A stretch of DNA of 5,598 bases from an uncultured bacterium (GTDB lineage: Bacteria > Hydrogenedentota > Hydrogenedentia > Hydrogenedentales > SLHB01). Made by a program: the position numbers and the translations under genes. Below the pieces are notes generated by a model, which was not told where the DNA came from, searched no databases, and worked only from the letters and a program-made list of their open reading frames with translations. This document shows, in pieces, positions 1-5,598 of this stretch. The stretch covers positions 1 through 5,598 of the forward strand of contig CALEZK010000172.1 of the NCBI GenBank assembly GCA_937928585.1, written 5' to 3'. Each line of letters begins with the position of its first letter. Within the stretch, counting starts at the first letter, position 1.

Positions 1-411
1 GCACACGGGCACGACGAACATCACGGCCACAAGGTTGTGCCGATTCAGGTTTACATCTTTAATGCGGCGGCATTGGCAATCCTCATGTTCATGACAATTG
101 CCGCGGCGTATGTCGATCTCGGTTCGGCGAATGTCGCCGTCGCTTTGATCATCGCAGTCATCAAGGCAGTCCTGATTGTTCTGTTTTTCATGAACGTCAA
201 GTACAGCTCGAAGCTGACGTGGATATTCGTCGCTGGGGCGTTCTTCTGGTTATTCATTCTCATCGGCATGTTCATGCCGGATTACCTTGCACGTGATTTT
301 GCCAACCAGCCCGACGCATGGGCGAGTGCGCCCACTCCCCCGACCGAGCTTCCGCTCGACAAGCGGGTCCTTGAAGGAGGTGGATCTCACGGCGAAGGTG
401 CGGCGCACTAG
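1..411 (+). CDS. Cytochrome c oxidase subunit IV (caa3-type, small membrane subunit), 5'-truncated
   Basis: This is a small accessory subunit of a bacterial caa3-type haem-copper oxidase, the terminal complex of aerobic respiration in the cytoplasmic membrane. The frame is open from base 1 and encodes 136 visible residues. It begins with a His-rich stretch (AHGHDEHHGH) followed by VVPIQVYIF, which is how this family usually starts, so the true start lies just outside the window. The GTG at 37 is internal. Three membrane helices are visible at about residues 15-38, 44-65 and 73-93. The second ends in the family hallmark: a lysine inside the helix (K55) and then FFMNVKYSS (62-70). The tail is polar, Pro-rich and ends in a second Gly/His-rich patch. 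In other genomes subunits I-III usually lie upstream; here that is outside the window. No catalytic residues are expected in this subunit. The family call is firm; the exact oxidase type is inferred. Confidence 0.87.
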   Translation, partial: AHGHDEHHGHKVVPIQVYIFNAAALAILMFMTIAAAYVDLGSANVAVALIIAVIKAVLIVLFFMNVKYSSKLTWIFVAGAFFWLFILIGMFMPDYLARDFANQPDAWASAPTPPTELPLDKRVLEGGGSHGEGAAH

Positions 412-463
412 ACAACCGGACAAATAGCCTTCTTCGTCGCTCCTCGCGCGCCTGGGCTTCCTG

Positions 464-472
464 TGCTATACT
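464..472 (+). promoter_or_regulatory. Candidate extended -10 promoter of the DUF1501 gene
   Basis: The sequence TGCTATACT has a TG one base upstream of TATACT (467-472), which is the form of an extended -10 element. It lies 41 bases before the ATG at 514 and in the only gap between the oxidase gene and the DUF1501 gene. I see no convincing -35 hexamer at the usual distance, where the sequence is GC-rich. If real, it would let the DUF1501 gene be transcribed separately from the oxidase operon. The remainder of the 102-base gap holds no clear terminator. Confidence 0.35.
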
Positions 473-513
473 CGCTGTGTTGTAAAGTCAGCCGTTGAAA
501 GCGAGTATGCACC

Positions 514-1974
514 ATGAATCCTGTTCGCGACACGGAACTTCTGATGACGCGCCGGCACTTCTTCGACCGTTGCAGTTGCGGTATCGGACTTGCGGCGCTA
601 ACCTCCCTCTTGAATCCGTCAACCTTCGCTGCTGTCGCGGAGGCTGCAACAACGAACGGCCCGGTAGTCGGTCCGCATTTTGCCCCCAAGGCCAAGCGCA
701 TCATCTATCTCTTCATGTCGGGAGGACCGTCGCAGCTCGACCTGTTCGATTATAAGCCGCATTTGCAGACGGTACATGGAAGCGAACTGCCCGATAGTGT
801 TCGCATGGGGCAGCGCCTGACGACGATGACGTCCGGGCAGGCGAAGTTTCCGATGGCTTCGTCGATGTTCAAGTTTGCGCAGCGCGGGCAGTCCGGGGCA
901 TGGATTAGCGATTTGCTTCCCCACGTTTCCGCGATCGCCGACGACCTTTGCTTCATCAAGACGGTGAACACTGAGGCGATCAACCATGATCCGGCGATTA
1001 CTTACATTCAAACCGGAAGTCAGCAGCCGGGACGCCCGAGTTTGGGGGCTTGGCTGAGCTACGGGCTTGGCAGCGAAAATACCGACCTCCCTGGGTTTAT
1101 CGTGATGACTTCCCGGTCGGACATGAATCGACCGGCACAGGCCTTGTTTGATCGACTTTGGGGAGCAGGATTTCTGCCGTCAGAATTCCAGGGCGTAAAA
1201 TTCCGCTCCGGCGGCGATCCGGTGTTGTACTTGTCGAACCCGCCGGGTATTGATTCCGAGACGCGCCGGCGCATGCTCGATGGCATCGCGCAATTGAATC
1301 AGAAGCAGCTTGCGACTTACCAGGATCCGGAAATCGATACCCGCATTGCGCAGTATGAAATGGCGTATCGCATGCAGACTTCCGTACCGGAGCTGACTGA
1401 CCTCGCTGACGAGTCGGAGAAAACGTTCGCGCTGTATGGCGAACAGGCACGCCAACCCGGGACCTACGCGTACAACTGCTTGATGGCTCGCCGCCTCGCG
1501 GAGCGTGGCGTGCGTTTCATTCAATTGTTCCACCGCGATTGGGACCAGCACGGCAACTTGCCAAAAGACATTACGCTAAACTGTGGCGATGTCGATCAGC
1601 CAACCGCGGGCCTCATCAGCGACTTGAAGCAGCGGGGTATGCTGGAAGACACGATTGTCATTTGGGGTGGCGAGTTCGGCCGCACGGTATATTGCCAGGG
1701 CGAGTTACAGCCAAAGAATTACGGGCGCGACCATCACGGCCGGTGCTTCACCGTCTTCATGGCTGGCGGCGGTATCAAGCCGGGAATCAGCTATGGCAGC
1801 ACCGACGAGTTTGGGTACAACATCGTAGAAAACCCTGTCCACATACACGACCTCAATGCGACCATTCTGCACTGCCTCGGCATGCAGCATGAGCGGCTGA
1901 CGTTTAACTTCCAAGGACGCGATTTCAGACTGACGGATGTGTTTGGGAAAGTTGTTCACGACGTATTGGCATAA
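514..1974 (+). CDS. DUF1501 family protein, Tat-exported, alkaline-phosphatase/sulfatase-like fold
   Basis: The 486-residue protein matches the DUF1501 family along its whole length. Its biochemical role is not established; the family is related to the sulfatase/alkaline phosphatase superfamily. A twin-arginine signal is visible: TRRHFF at 12-17, a hydrophobic stretch to about 42, and a possible AxA-type cleavage site near 39-44. Family blocks follow in order: LFMSGGPSQLDLFDYKP (66-82), NHDPAITYIQTGS (157-169), GRPSLGAWLSYGLGS (173-187), WDQHGN (343-348), a DLKQRGMLEDT block (370-380) followed by GGEFGRT (385-391), GRDHHGR (404-410), GGGIKPG (418-424), HDLNATILHCLG (445-456), and GRDFRLTDVFG (468-478). 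The last block closely resembles planctomycete members as I recall them. The start at 514 keeps the usual MNPxRD lead before the twin arginines; ATG 544 would leave almost no n-region. No strong ribosome binding site precedes it. These genes often follow a DUF1549/DUF1553 cytochrome-type gene, which is not the case here. Confidence 0.92.
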   Translation: MNPVRDTELLMTRRHFFDRCSCGIGLAALTSLLNPSTFAAVAEAATTNGPVVGPHFAPKAKRIIYLFMSGGPSQLDLFDYKPHLQTVHGSELPDSVRMGQRLTTMTSGQAKFPMASSMFKFAQRGQSGAWISDLLPHVSAIADDLCFIKTVNTEAINHDPAITYIQTGSQQPGRPSLGAWLSYGLGSENTDLPGFIVMTSRSDMNRPAQALFDRLWGAGFLPSEFQGVKFRSGGDPVLYLSNPPGIDSETRRRMLDGIAQLNQKQLATYQDPEIDTRIAQYEMAYRMQTSVPELTDLADESEKTFALYGEQARQPGTYAYNCLMARRLAERGVRFIQLFHRDWDQHGNLPKDITLNCGDVDQPTAGLISDLKQRGMLEDTIVIWGGEFGRTVYCQGELQPKNYGRDHHGRCFTVFMAGGGIKPGISYGSTDEFGYNIVENPVHIHDLNATILHCLGMQHERLTFNFQGRDFRLTDVFGKVVHDVLA

Positions 1975-2002
1975 GTCGCCCTAGCTCGGTAACCTGCCAT
2001 AT

Positions 2003-3406
2003 CTATTGGGCTTCTTTGTCAACTGCAGCGGACTTTCGCCAAAGCTCGTACGGGTCGAGCGATAAATTCCTAAAATTCTCAACGGCAGGATATATCGAAA
2101 GCAACGCATCCTTCAGTGCGAATCCGGAACCAAACATCCTTTCCGAATCAATTTTAATCTGTTCTGTCGTGTCTTTGAACTTCACCACGAACTTGTGTTG
2201 ATGAAAAGAGTACTCATGTCCGATTTCATCAACAGAAGATGCAAAATACTGGCGTTTGCGTGTCCCCCTCTGTACCTCGATTATATCGACGTCAAAGACA
2301 ATCGACCTTACACCGTTCAACAAACTGTAGATAACATAGGCGACCGGCAGCACCAAGGCGAGTAAGATGCCCAGAACAGCATCAGATATGGATAAACCCG
2401 GTTGCCCATCAAATCTCGTTGCGATCACTAGCGCCACTAATGGCAAACCTAAGAACGCAATAATGGCAAGGTTTATGGAAAACGGCGTTGTCCTTACCTC
2501 GTATGGGACGCGAGGTTCAACACGCGCGTTTGGACAGAATCTGTTAAGCGCGTGCGCCGCCATGTGGAAATCAATCAGCCACGCATTAAGAAACAATACG
2601 CCATCACGGTAATGAATGGCGATACCTTCAAGCCCAAAGATGCCTTTTGTTGCAAACTCATATTTTTCAATGGCGGAGTATGGGATCTGCGTATCGCGGC
2701 CCATGAATCGCCGCGTAATTCCTACGCTATCCAAGCGAAAACGCGGACCCAACGCATACGCTCCAAAAGCGAGAAGTCCCCAGCCGCCAAAAATAAATAA
2801 AAACGATTCCATCGCATCATCTATGGAGCGCAACTTTCTATATATGAAGTCGACAATCATTGCGAGAAAGAACCCCATTCCCATCGTCCATATAATATCC
2901 TTTGTCGGCTTTCCATATCGCAGTTCGACGCCTTCTACTAGCGTCTCACGAACAGGATCGTCGACTACCTCCGAAGCGGAATCTTGTCTCACGCGGGCGG
3001 ACAGAAACTCGACCAGCTCGACGTATCCGTCGAGCTGGTCGGGAATGATAGATTTTATCGCGGACTTCTTCCGAAGGACACAGTAGTCCCCATAACAGGT
3101 GAACGATGAATCAGCATATGGGAAAACATCCAACTTCTGAAAAAACTTACCGCCAACAGGTAAATTCGGAGTCGCAAGAACAAGATGATCAGAATCGACA
3201 ACCAAGCGCGTGAAAAAATGTCGCACTCTCGCCTGGAGCACCGCCGTCTTGACCAGGAAGAACAGAAGCGCAACGAATGCGACTGTGGATATGGTGAAAG
3301 CGTAAAACACTGCAGAAACCAAGGCTCCCGTCACCGCAACAAATAGCAATACTGCATTTCTGCGGCGAAGCCGAGCTGGGTATGTAAACTCACGCGGCGT
3401 TTTCAT
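2003..3406 (-). CDS. Membrane protein with three 2TM + PH-like units (copy A of a tandem pair), function unknown
   Basis: I do not recognise a named family for this 467-residue protein. Six hydrophobic segments occur as three pairs: about 17-37/39-57, 171-189/200-220 and 309-329/341-363. Each pair is followed by a soluble segment of about 75-110 residues that opens with a similar pattern (VVDSDHLV at 69-76, RLDSVGITR at 224-232, VFDVDIIEV at 370-378) and ends in an amphipathic helix (VELVEFLSARV, AAHALNRFCP, LKDALLSIYP). That pattern resembles bacterial PH-like domains (bPH/DUF304), and three such domains with membrane pairs recalls B. subtilis YdbT; this is inference. The basic N-terminus (RLRRRN) and even helix count place all soluble parts in the cytoplasm. 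It converges on the DUF1501 gene with 28 bases between. The start matches that of copy B; no clear Shine-Dalgarno is visible. The tail after the shared PYEL motif is longer than in copy B. Confidence 0.83.
   Translation of the reverse strand: MKTPREFTYPARLRRRNAVLLFVAVTGALVSAVFYAFTISTVAFVALLFFLVKTAVLQARVRHFFTRLVVDSDHLVLATPNLPVGGKFFQKLDVFPYADSSFTCYGDYCVLRKKSAIKSIIPDQLDGYVELVEFLSARVRQDSASEVVDDPVRETLVEGVELRYGKPTKDIIWTMGMGFFLAMIVDFIYRKLRSIDDAMESFLFIFGGWGLLAFGAYALGPRFRLDSVGITRRFMGRDTQIPYSAIEKYEFATKGIFGLEGIAIHYRDGVLFLNAWLIDFHMAAHALNRFCPNARVEPRVPYEVRTTPFSINLAIIAFLGLPLVALVIATRFDGQPGLSISDAVLGILLALVLPVAYVIYSLLNGVRSIVFDVDIIEVQRGTRKRQYFASSVDEIGHEYSFHQHKFVVKFKDTTEQIKIDSERMFGSGFALKDALLSIYPAVENFRNLSLDPYELWRKSAAVDKEAQ
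3010..3041. repeat. Perfect 14-bp inverted repeat with 4-base loop inside copy A
   Basis: CGACCAGCTCGACG is followed by TATC and then by its exact reverse complement, CGTCGAGCTGGTCG. The inner 13-bp arms cover codons 123-132 of copy A (residues DQLDGYVELV). The transcript could fold into a 14-bp stem. There is no U-run, so it does not look like an intrinsic terminator. The equivalent place in copy B (about 4560-4590) has no such symmetry. Confidence 0.85.
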
Positions 3407-3454
3407 TGGCGATGGCCCTACACGGTTTCCGGTTCAGTTCGTGCCAACTTCGTT

Positions 3455-3483
3455 AGCATAGGAGATAACCCTGTGTGGCGCAA
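3455..3483 (-). promoter_or_regulatory. Candidate promoter of copy A
   Basis: On the minus strand TTGCGC (3483-3478) is followed after 17 bases by TATGCT (3460-3455). The match to the consensus is modest (3/6 and 4/6), but the block sits at the same distance from the ATG as a similar pair upstream of copy B. The ten-base sequence GGGTTATCTC in the spacer is shared exactly by both copies. The predicted leader is about 40 bases. Confidence 0.33.
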
Positions 3484-3500
3484 GATCGGACAAGGCCGGA

Positions 3501-3530
3501 CTACACCTTGCTCAACAAAACTAGGCGCAT
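3501..3530 (-). pseudogene. Decayed remnant of the 3' end of the ClC transporter gene
   Basis: Read on the minus strand, these thirty bases translate as MRLVLLSKV followed by a stop. The intact ClC gene ends TRLLMLSKG and a stop. Five of nine residues and 18 of 30 bases agree, with the stop codons in register. The match is short, but it lies exactly where a duplicated copy would be expected: the distance to the shared GAGATAACCC block is 44 bases here and 43 at the intact gene. Similarity fades past about 3537. It is best read as a relic left by the duplication that produced copies A and B. Chance similarity cannot be ruled out from these bases alone. Confidence 0.5.
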
Positions 3531-3590
3531 GACTGTTACGCGCGAACTGCGGCCCCTGCCCTACAGGGCTTCGGTGTGAACGGCACTGGT

Positions 3591-4952
3591 TTAAAAATAG
3601 AGCTCGTACGGGTTGAGTATTGGTTTCCTAGCGTCCGGATAAAGCGACATCAAGGCCTCGTCTAATGCAAATCCGGAACCATACATCTTCACGGACTTGA
3701 TCTTAATCTGTGTTGGATTATCTTTAAACTTTAACACGAACTTGTGTTCATACTCGGAGTACTCGTGCGTGATCGTTTCAAGAGAAGACACGGAATACTG
3801 GTGTTTGCGTGTGCCTTTATATACCTCGATTGCATCGACGTCAAAGACAATAGACTTTACACCGTTCAACAAACCATAGATAACATAGGCGACCGGCGGC
3901 ACCGCCCCGAGTAATATGCCCAGAACAGCATCTGATATGGATAAACCCGGTTGCCCGTCGAATCCCCTCGACATCAATATTGATACGCTCGAAGAGAGAA
4001 AAAAGATCACAAAGGCTATCTCCTTGTAATAAGGCTTTGTCTTCACCTCGTATGGAGCCCGAGGTTCAACACGCGCGTCTGGACAGTATCGGTTGAGCGC
4101 CTCTGGCAATATCTGAAACTCATTCAGCCTCGAACTAAAGAAATACACCTCGTCACGGCAATGAATCGCGATACCCTCGAAGAAACCTTTTCTTGCAAAT
4201 TCATACTTGCTAATATCCGAATAAAGAATCTGCAAGCGGCGCCGCATGAACTGGCGCGTAATACCATGCTTATCTACGCGAATTCGCGGACCCAGCTCAT
4301 ATGCGGCGAAGGCCAGCAGTCCACCTCCAATGAGTGTAACGCCTAGAACAAACAGCGATTCTTTAACAGACAAATTTCGGGCAACGAATATGACAAGTGT
4401 TGCGAAGATCACGAAGAGGCCAATCGACCTCTGAACCTGTTCCCCAGACCGGCCATATCTCAGTTCGACGCCTTCTTCAAGTCGATGGACTTTAGTGTTG
4501 TCGAGCGCCGTTTCTATGGAAACTTCACTAACTCGCGCGGACAGGAACTCGATTAGATCATCGTAACCATCAAGTTGAAAGGGTATCCGCAAATTGGCCG
4601 CAGGTCTCTTTCTTTGGAGCACGTGACGACCTTTGAAGGGGGAAACCAGGGCAGAATCCGCGAACGGAAAAACATCCAGCTTTGGAGGGCGACGATTTCG
4701 AAACAGCAATTTCGGAGTTACCGCAACCAACCGATCCGAATCGACAACGAAGCGCGTACTAGATTCGCGTAGGCGCTCGTTGTACAGGAGCGCGCAGATC
4801 CCAAATATGCCGACCACAATGATTGGTGCTATTGAACTCGTGTAGGCGGAGACGAAAACACAAGCGATCAAGCCCGCCAGAGATCCGATAAACATCGCAG
4901 CATTTCTGCGGCGAAGGTTTAACGGAAATACGAATTCGCATGGAACCTTCAT
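3591..4952 (-). CDS. Membrane protein with three 2TM + PH-like units (copy B of a tandem pair), function unknown
   Basis: This 453-residue protein is a paralogue of copy A and aligns with it from end to end. Counting by eye, identity is about 40 of 100 over the first 100 residues and 79 of 110 over residues 330-439. It has the same three units: hydrophobic pairs near 17-57, 174-192/199-220 and 310-328/340-362. Each is followed by a soluble PH-like segment opening with VVDSDRLV (69-76), RVDKHGITR (225-233) or VFDVDAIEV (369-377). Blocks kept in both copies include KLDVFP(Y/F)ADS, EGVELRYG, YEFA.KG.F, ALNR(F/Y)CP(N/D)ARVEPR, FDGQPGLSISDAVLGILL, HKFV.KFKD and GSGFAL. It ends NPYELYF, lacking the 13-residue tail of copy A. 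It lies 98 bases downstream of the ClC gene on the same strand and could be read through from it, although it has a promoter-like region of its own. The ATG aligns with that of copy A; no good ribosome binding site is visible. Confidence 0.83.
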   Translation of the reverse strand: MKVPCEFVFPLNLRRRNAAMFIGSLAGLIACVFVSAYTSSIAPIIVVGIFGICALLYNERLRESSTRFVVDSDRLVAVTPKLLFRNRRPPKLDVFPFADSALVSPFKGRHVLQRKRPAANLRIPFQLDGYDDLIEFLSARVSEVSIETALDNTKVHRLEEGVELRYGRSGEQVQRSIGLFVIFATLVIFVARNLSVKESLFVLGVTLIGGGLLAFAAYELGPRIRVDKHGITRQFMRRRLQILYSDISKYEFARKGFFEGIAIHCRDEVYFFSSRLNEFQILPEALNRYCPDARVEPRAPYEVKTKPYYKEIAFVIFFLSSSVSILMSRGFDGQPGLSISDAVLGILLGAVPPVAYVIYGLLNGVKSIVFDVDAIEVYKGTRKHQYSVSSLETITHEYSEYEHKFVLKFKDNPTQIKIKSVKMYGSGFALDEALMSLYPDARKPILNPYELYF

Positions 4953-5000
4953 CGACTAGACAGCCTCGTGACGGTTTCGCCCGACCTCAGTTCAACATGT

Positions 5001-5029
5001 ATAGTAGGAGAAGAGATAACCCCATGCAA
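5001..5029 (-). promoter_or_regulatory. Candidate promoter of copy B
   Basis: On the minus strand TTGCAT (5029-5024) is followed after 17 bases by TACTAT (5006-5001). An overlapping TATACA (5003-4998) is an alternative -10 element but would need a 20-base spacer. The arrangement and the GGGTTATCTC spacer block correspond to the region upstream of copy A. The predicted leader is about 40 bases. It lies between the ClC stop and the start of copy B, so copy B need not depend on ClC transcription. Confidence 0.33.
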
Positions 5030-5050
5030 CGTGATCGAAGGGACCCAAAA

Positions 5051-5598
5051 TCAGCCCTTGCTGAGCATTAGCAGACGCGTTGCCGCTTCTGTGGTTTCTC
5101 CGCCGCTAATCACCGCGGTTACATGATCACCGCGTTGCAAACGCGTATCTCCGGACGGCAAGATGTCGTTTCCACTGCGCGCAATAGTAACCAATAGGCA
5201 CCGCTCGGGAAGCGGAAGATCCTTTATGCACTTGTCTTCCATCTGCGAACCTTCCTGAACGACGAACTCCAGCAGTACGGGCTCTCTGTGGGCGGGAACG
5301 TCGGGTTGTCGCCGTTTCAGGTCGTAGGCGAGTAGGGCGTCATAGAGGGGCTCGACACGCAGTCGCTCGGAGATTAAGTAGGCGACCATCGAAGCGACCA
5401 GCAAGGGAAGCAGTTGATGGTAGTCACCGGTCATCTCGAGGACGAGAACAATGCCGGTGAGCGGCGCGCGGACGATCGCCGAAAAAAATGCGGCCATTCC
5501 CATCGCGGCAAATGCTTGCGGGATGGGCGCGATGCTGGGAAACAAGGTCGACGTGGTGATTCCCGTGATGAGGCCTATGCTTGCGCCCATCACCAGCA
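5051..5598 (-). CDS. ClC-family chloride channel/antiporter with C-terminal TrkA-C/RCK_C-like domain, 5'-truncated
   Basis: This is the C-terminal part of a ClC protein, a membrane chloride channel or chloride/proton antiporter. The frame runs off the window end; residues are numbered here from the codon at 5593. The segment QAFAAMGMAAFFSAIVRAPL (26-45), followed by TGIVLVLEMTGDY (46-58), is typical of the late ClC helices. Another hydrophobic helix follows at 60-76. EPLYDALL (81-88) carries a tyrosine (Y84) at the place of the chloride-coordinating Tyr445 of E. coli ClcA. The gating glutamate is upstream and not visible, so channel and antiporter cannot be told apart. Residues of about 106-175 (LLEFVVQEGSQMEDKCIKDL, then ILPSGDTRLQRGDHVTAVI) form a TrkA-C/RCK_C-like domain, in place of the CBS pair of many ClC proteins. 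Such domains are thought to sense ligands or ionic state. The gene lies 98 bases upstream of copy B, and a remnant of its last codons appears at 3501-3530. Confidence 0.88.
   Translation of the reverse strand, partial: LVMGASIGLITGITTSTLFPSIAPIPQAFAAMGMAAFFSAIVRAPLTGIVLVLEMTGDYHQLLPLLVASMVAYLISERLRVEPLYDALLAYDLKRRQPDVPAHREPVLLEFVVQEGSQMEDKCIKDLPLPERCLLVTIARSGNDILPSGDTRLQRGDHVTAVISGGETTEAATRLLMLSKG

Larger units (their letters stand above)
2003..3537 (-). repeat. Tandem duplication unit 1 (copy A, its promoter region and the ClC remnant)
   Basis: This unit is collinear with 3591-5087, with an offset of 1550 bases in the upstream part. Shared anchors going upstream from the gene are ACGGTTTC (3422-3429), TCAGTTC (3434-3440), GAGATAACCC (3462-3471), GATCG (3484-3488) and CCTTGCT (3506-3512), given as plus-strand sequence. 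Inside the gene, a 17-base exact match lies near the N-terminus (3354-3370) and a tract at about 90% identity at 2285-2415. The outer limits are approximate. The bases between about 3538 and 3590 probably contain the junction, but I cannot place it. Confidence 0.7.
3591..5087 (-). repeat. Tandem duplication unit 2 (copy B, its promoter region and the ClC 3' end)
   Basis: This is the partner of the unit at 2003-3537. The matching anchors are ACGGTTTC (4971-4978), TCAGTTC (4987-4993), GAGATAACCC (5013-5022), GATCG (5033-5037) and CCTTGCT (5056-5062). In the gene, the 17-base exact match is at 4900-4916 and the highly similar tract at 3834-3964. Because this unit still adjoins an intact ClC gene, it is the more likely to be in the ancestral position relative to that gene. 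Confidence 0.7.

Noticed and set aside
37..39. GTG as the start codon of the oxidase subunit IV gene
   Set aside because: The frame is open to base 1 and the upstream residues form the His-rich leader typical of the family, so the start lies outside the window.
544..546. Internal ATG as the start of the DUF1501 protein
   Set aside because: It would place the twin arginines at residues 3-4. The upstream ATG at 514 gives the lead sequence normal for the family.
619..1959. Long open frames on the minus strand opposite the DUF1501 gene
   Set aside because: Their translations are rich in Arg, His and Cys without domain patterns, and they lie opposite a strongly conserved gene. They are shadows of it.
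1975..2002. Bidirectional terminator between the convergent DUF1501 gene and copy A
   Set aside because: Only a four-base GCCC/GGGC pairing is present across the gap and there is no T-run.
2016..3086. Plus-strand open frames across copy A as separate genes
   Set aside because: They overlap the conserved paralogue, and no comparable frame is preserved at the same place in copy B.
3491..3510. CAAGG/CCTTG hairpin upstream of copy A as a terminator
   Set aside because: The stem is five bases around a ten-base loop and no U-run follows. The bases are better explained as part of the duplicated ClC end.
3558..3569. GCCCTACAGGGC palindrome downstream of copy B as a terminator
   Set aside because: The stem is only five bases with a two-base loop and there is no U-run on either strand.
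3407..5050. Mobile element origin for the duplicated pair
   Set aside because: I see no transposase, terminal inverted repeats or target-site duplication. The collinear ClC remnant fits simple tandem duplication better.

Overview
This window looks like an ordinary bacterial chromosome segment. It holds five protein genes, two of them cut by the window edges, and no RNA gene, CRISPR array or insertion sequence that I can see. A small subunit of a caa3-type cytochrome c oxidase points to aerobic respiration. A Tat-exported DUF1501 protein points to a lineage where that family is abundant, such as Planctomycetota, Acidobacteriota or Verrucomicrobiota. Weak or absent Shine-Dalgarno sequences fit this. 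Planctomycetota is my best guess, but the evidence is indirect.

Layout: bases 1-411 (+) are the 3' part of a cytochrome c oxidase subunit IV gene. Bases 412-513 are an intergenic stretch with a candidate extended -10 promoter. Bases 514-1974 (+) encode the DUF1501 protein. Convergent to it, on the minus strand, lie two paralogous membrane protein genes of unknown function (2003-3406, copy A; 3591-4952, copy B). Upstream of them, also on the minus strand, is the 3' part of a ClC-type chloride transporter gene with a C-terminal TrkA-C/RCK_C-like domain (5051-5598).

The most interesting part is the paralogue pair. Each protein appears to be built from three successive units, each a pair of membrane helices followed by a cytoplasmic domain resembling a bacterial PH (bPH/DUF304-like) fold. 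Conserved blocks continue upstream of both start codons in the same order. In the gap upstream of copy A there is a short decayed match to the last ten codons of the ClC gene, with the stop codon in register. This suggests a segmental tandem duplication of about 1.55 kb whose unit began inside the ClC gene. The copies are unevenly diverged: about 40% amino-acid identity over the first 100 residues, about 72% over the last third, and a 131-bp tract at about 90% DNA identity, as gene conversion could produce. Copy A also carries a perfect 14-bp inverted repeat inside its coding sequence that copy B lacks.

The genes do not form one obvious pathway. The oxidase subunit, the ClC transporter and the two PH-like proteins would all sit in the cytoplasmic membrane, and the DUF1501 protein would be exported. 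Sampled lines of the paralogues are about 42-43% GC, against 55-58% in the neighbouring genes.
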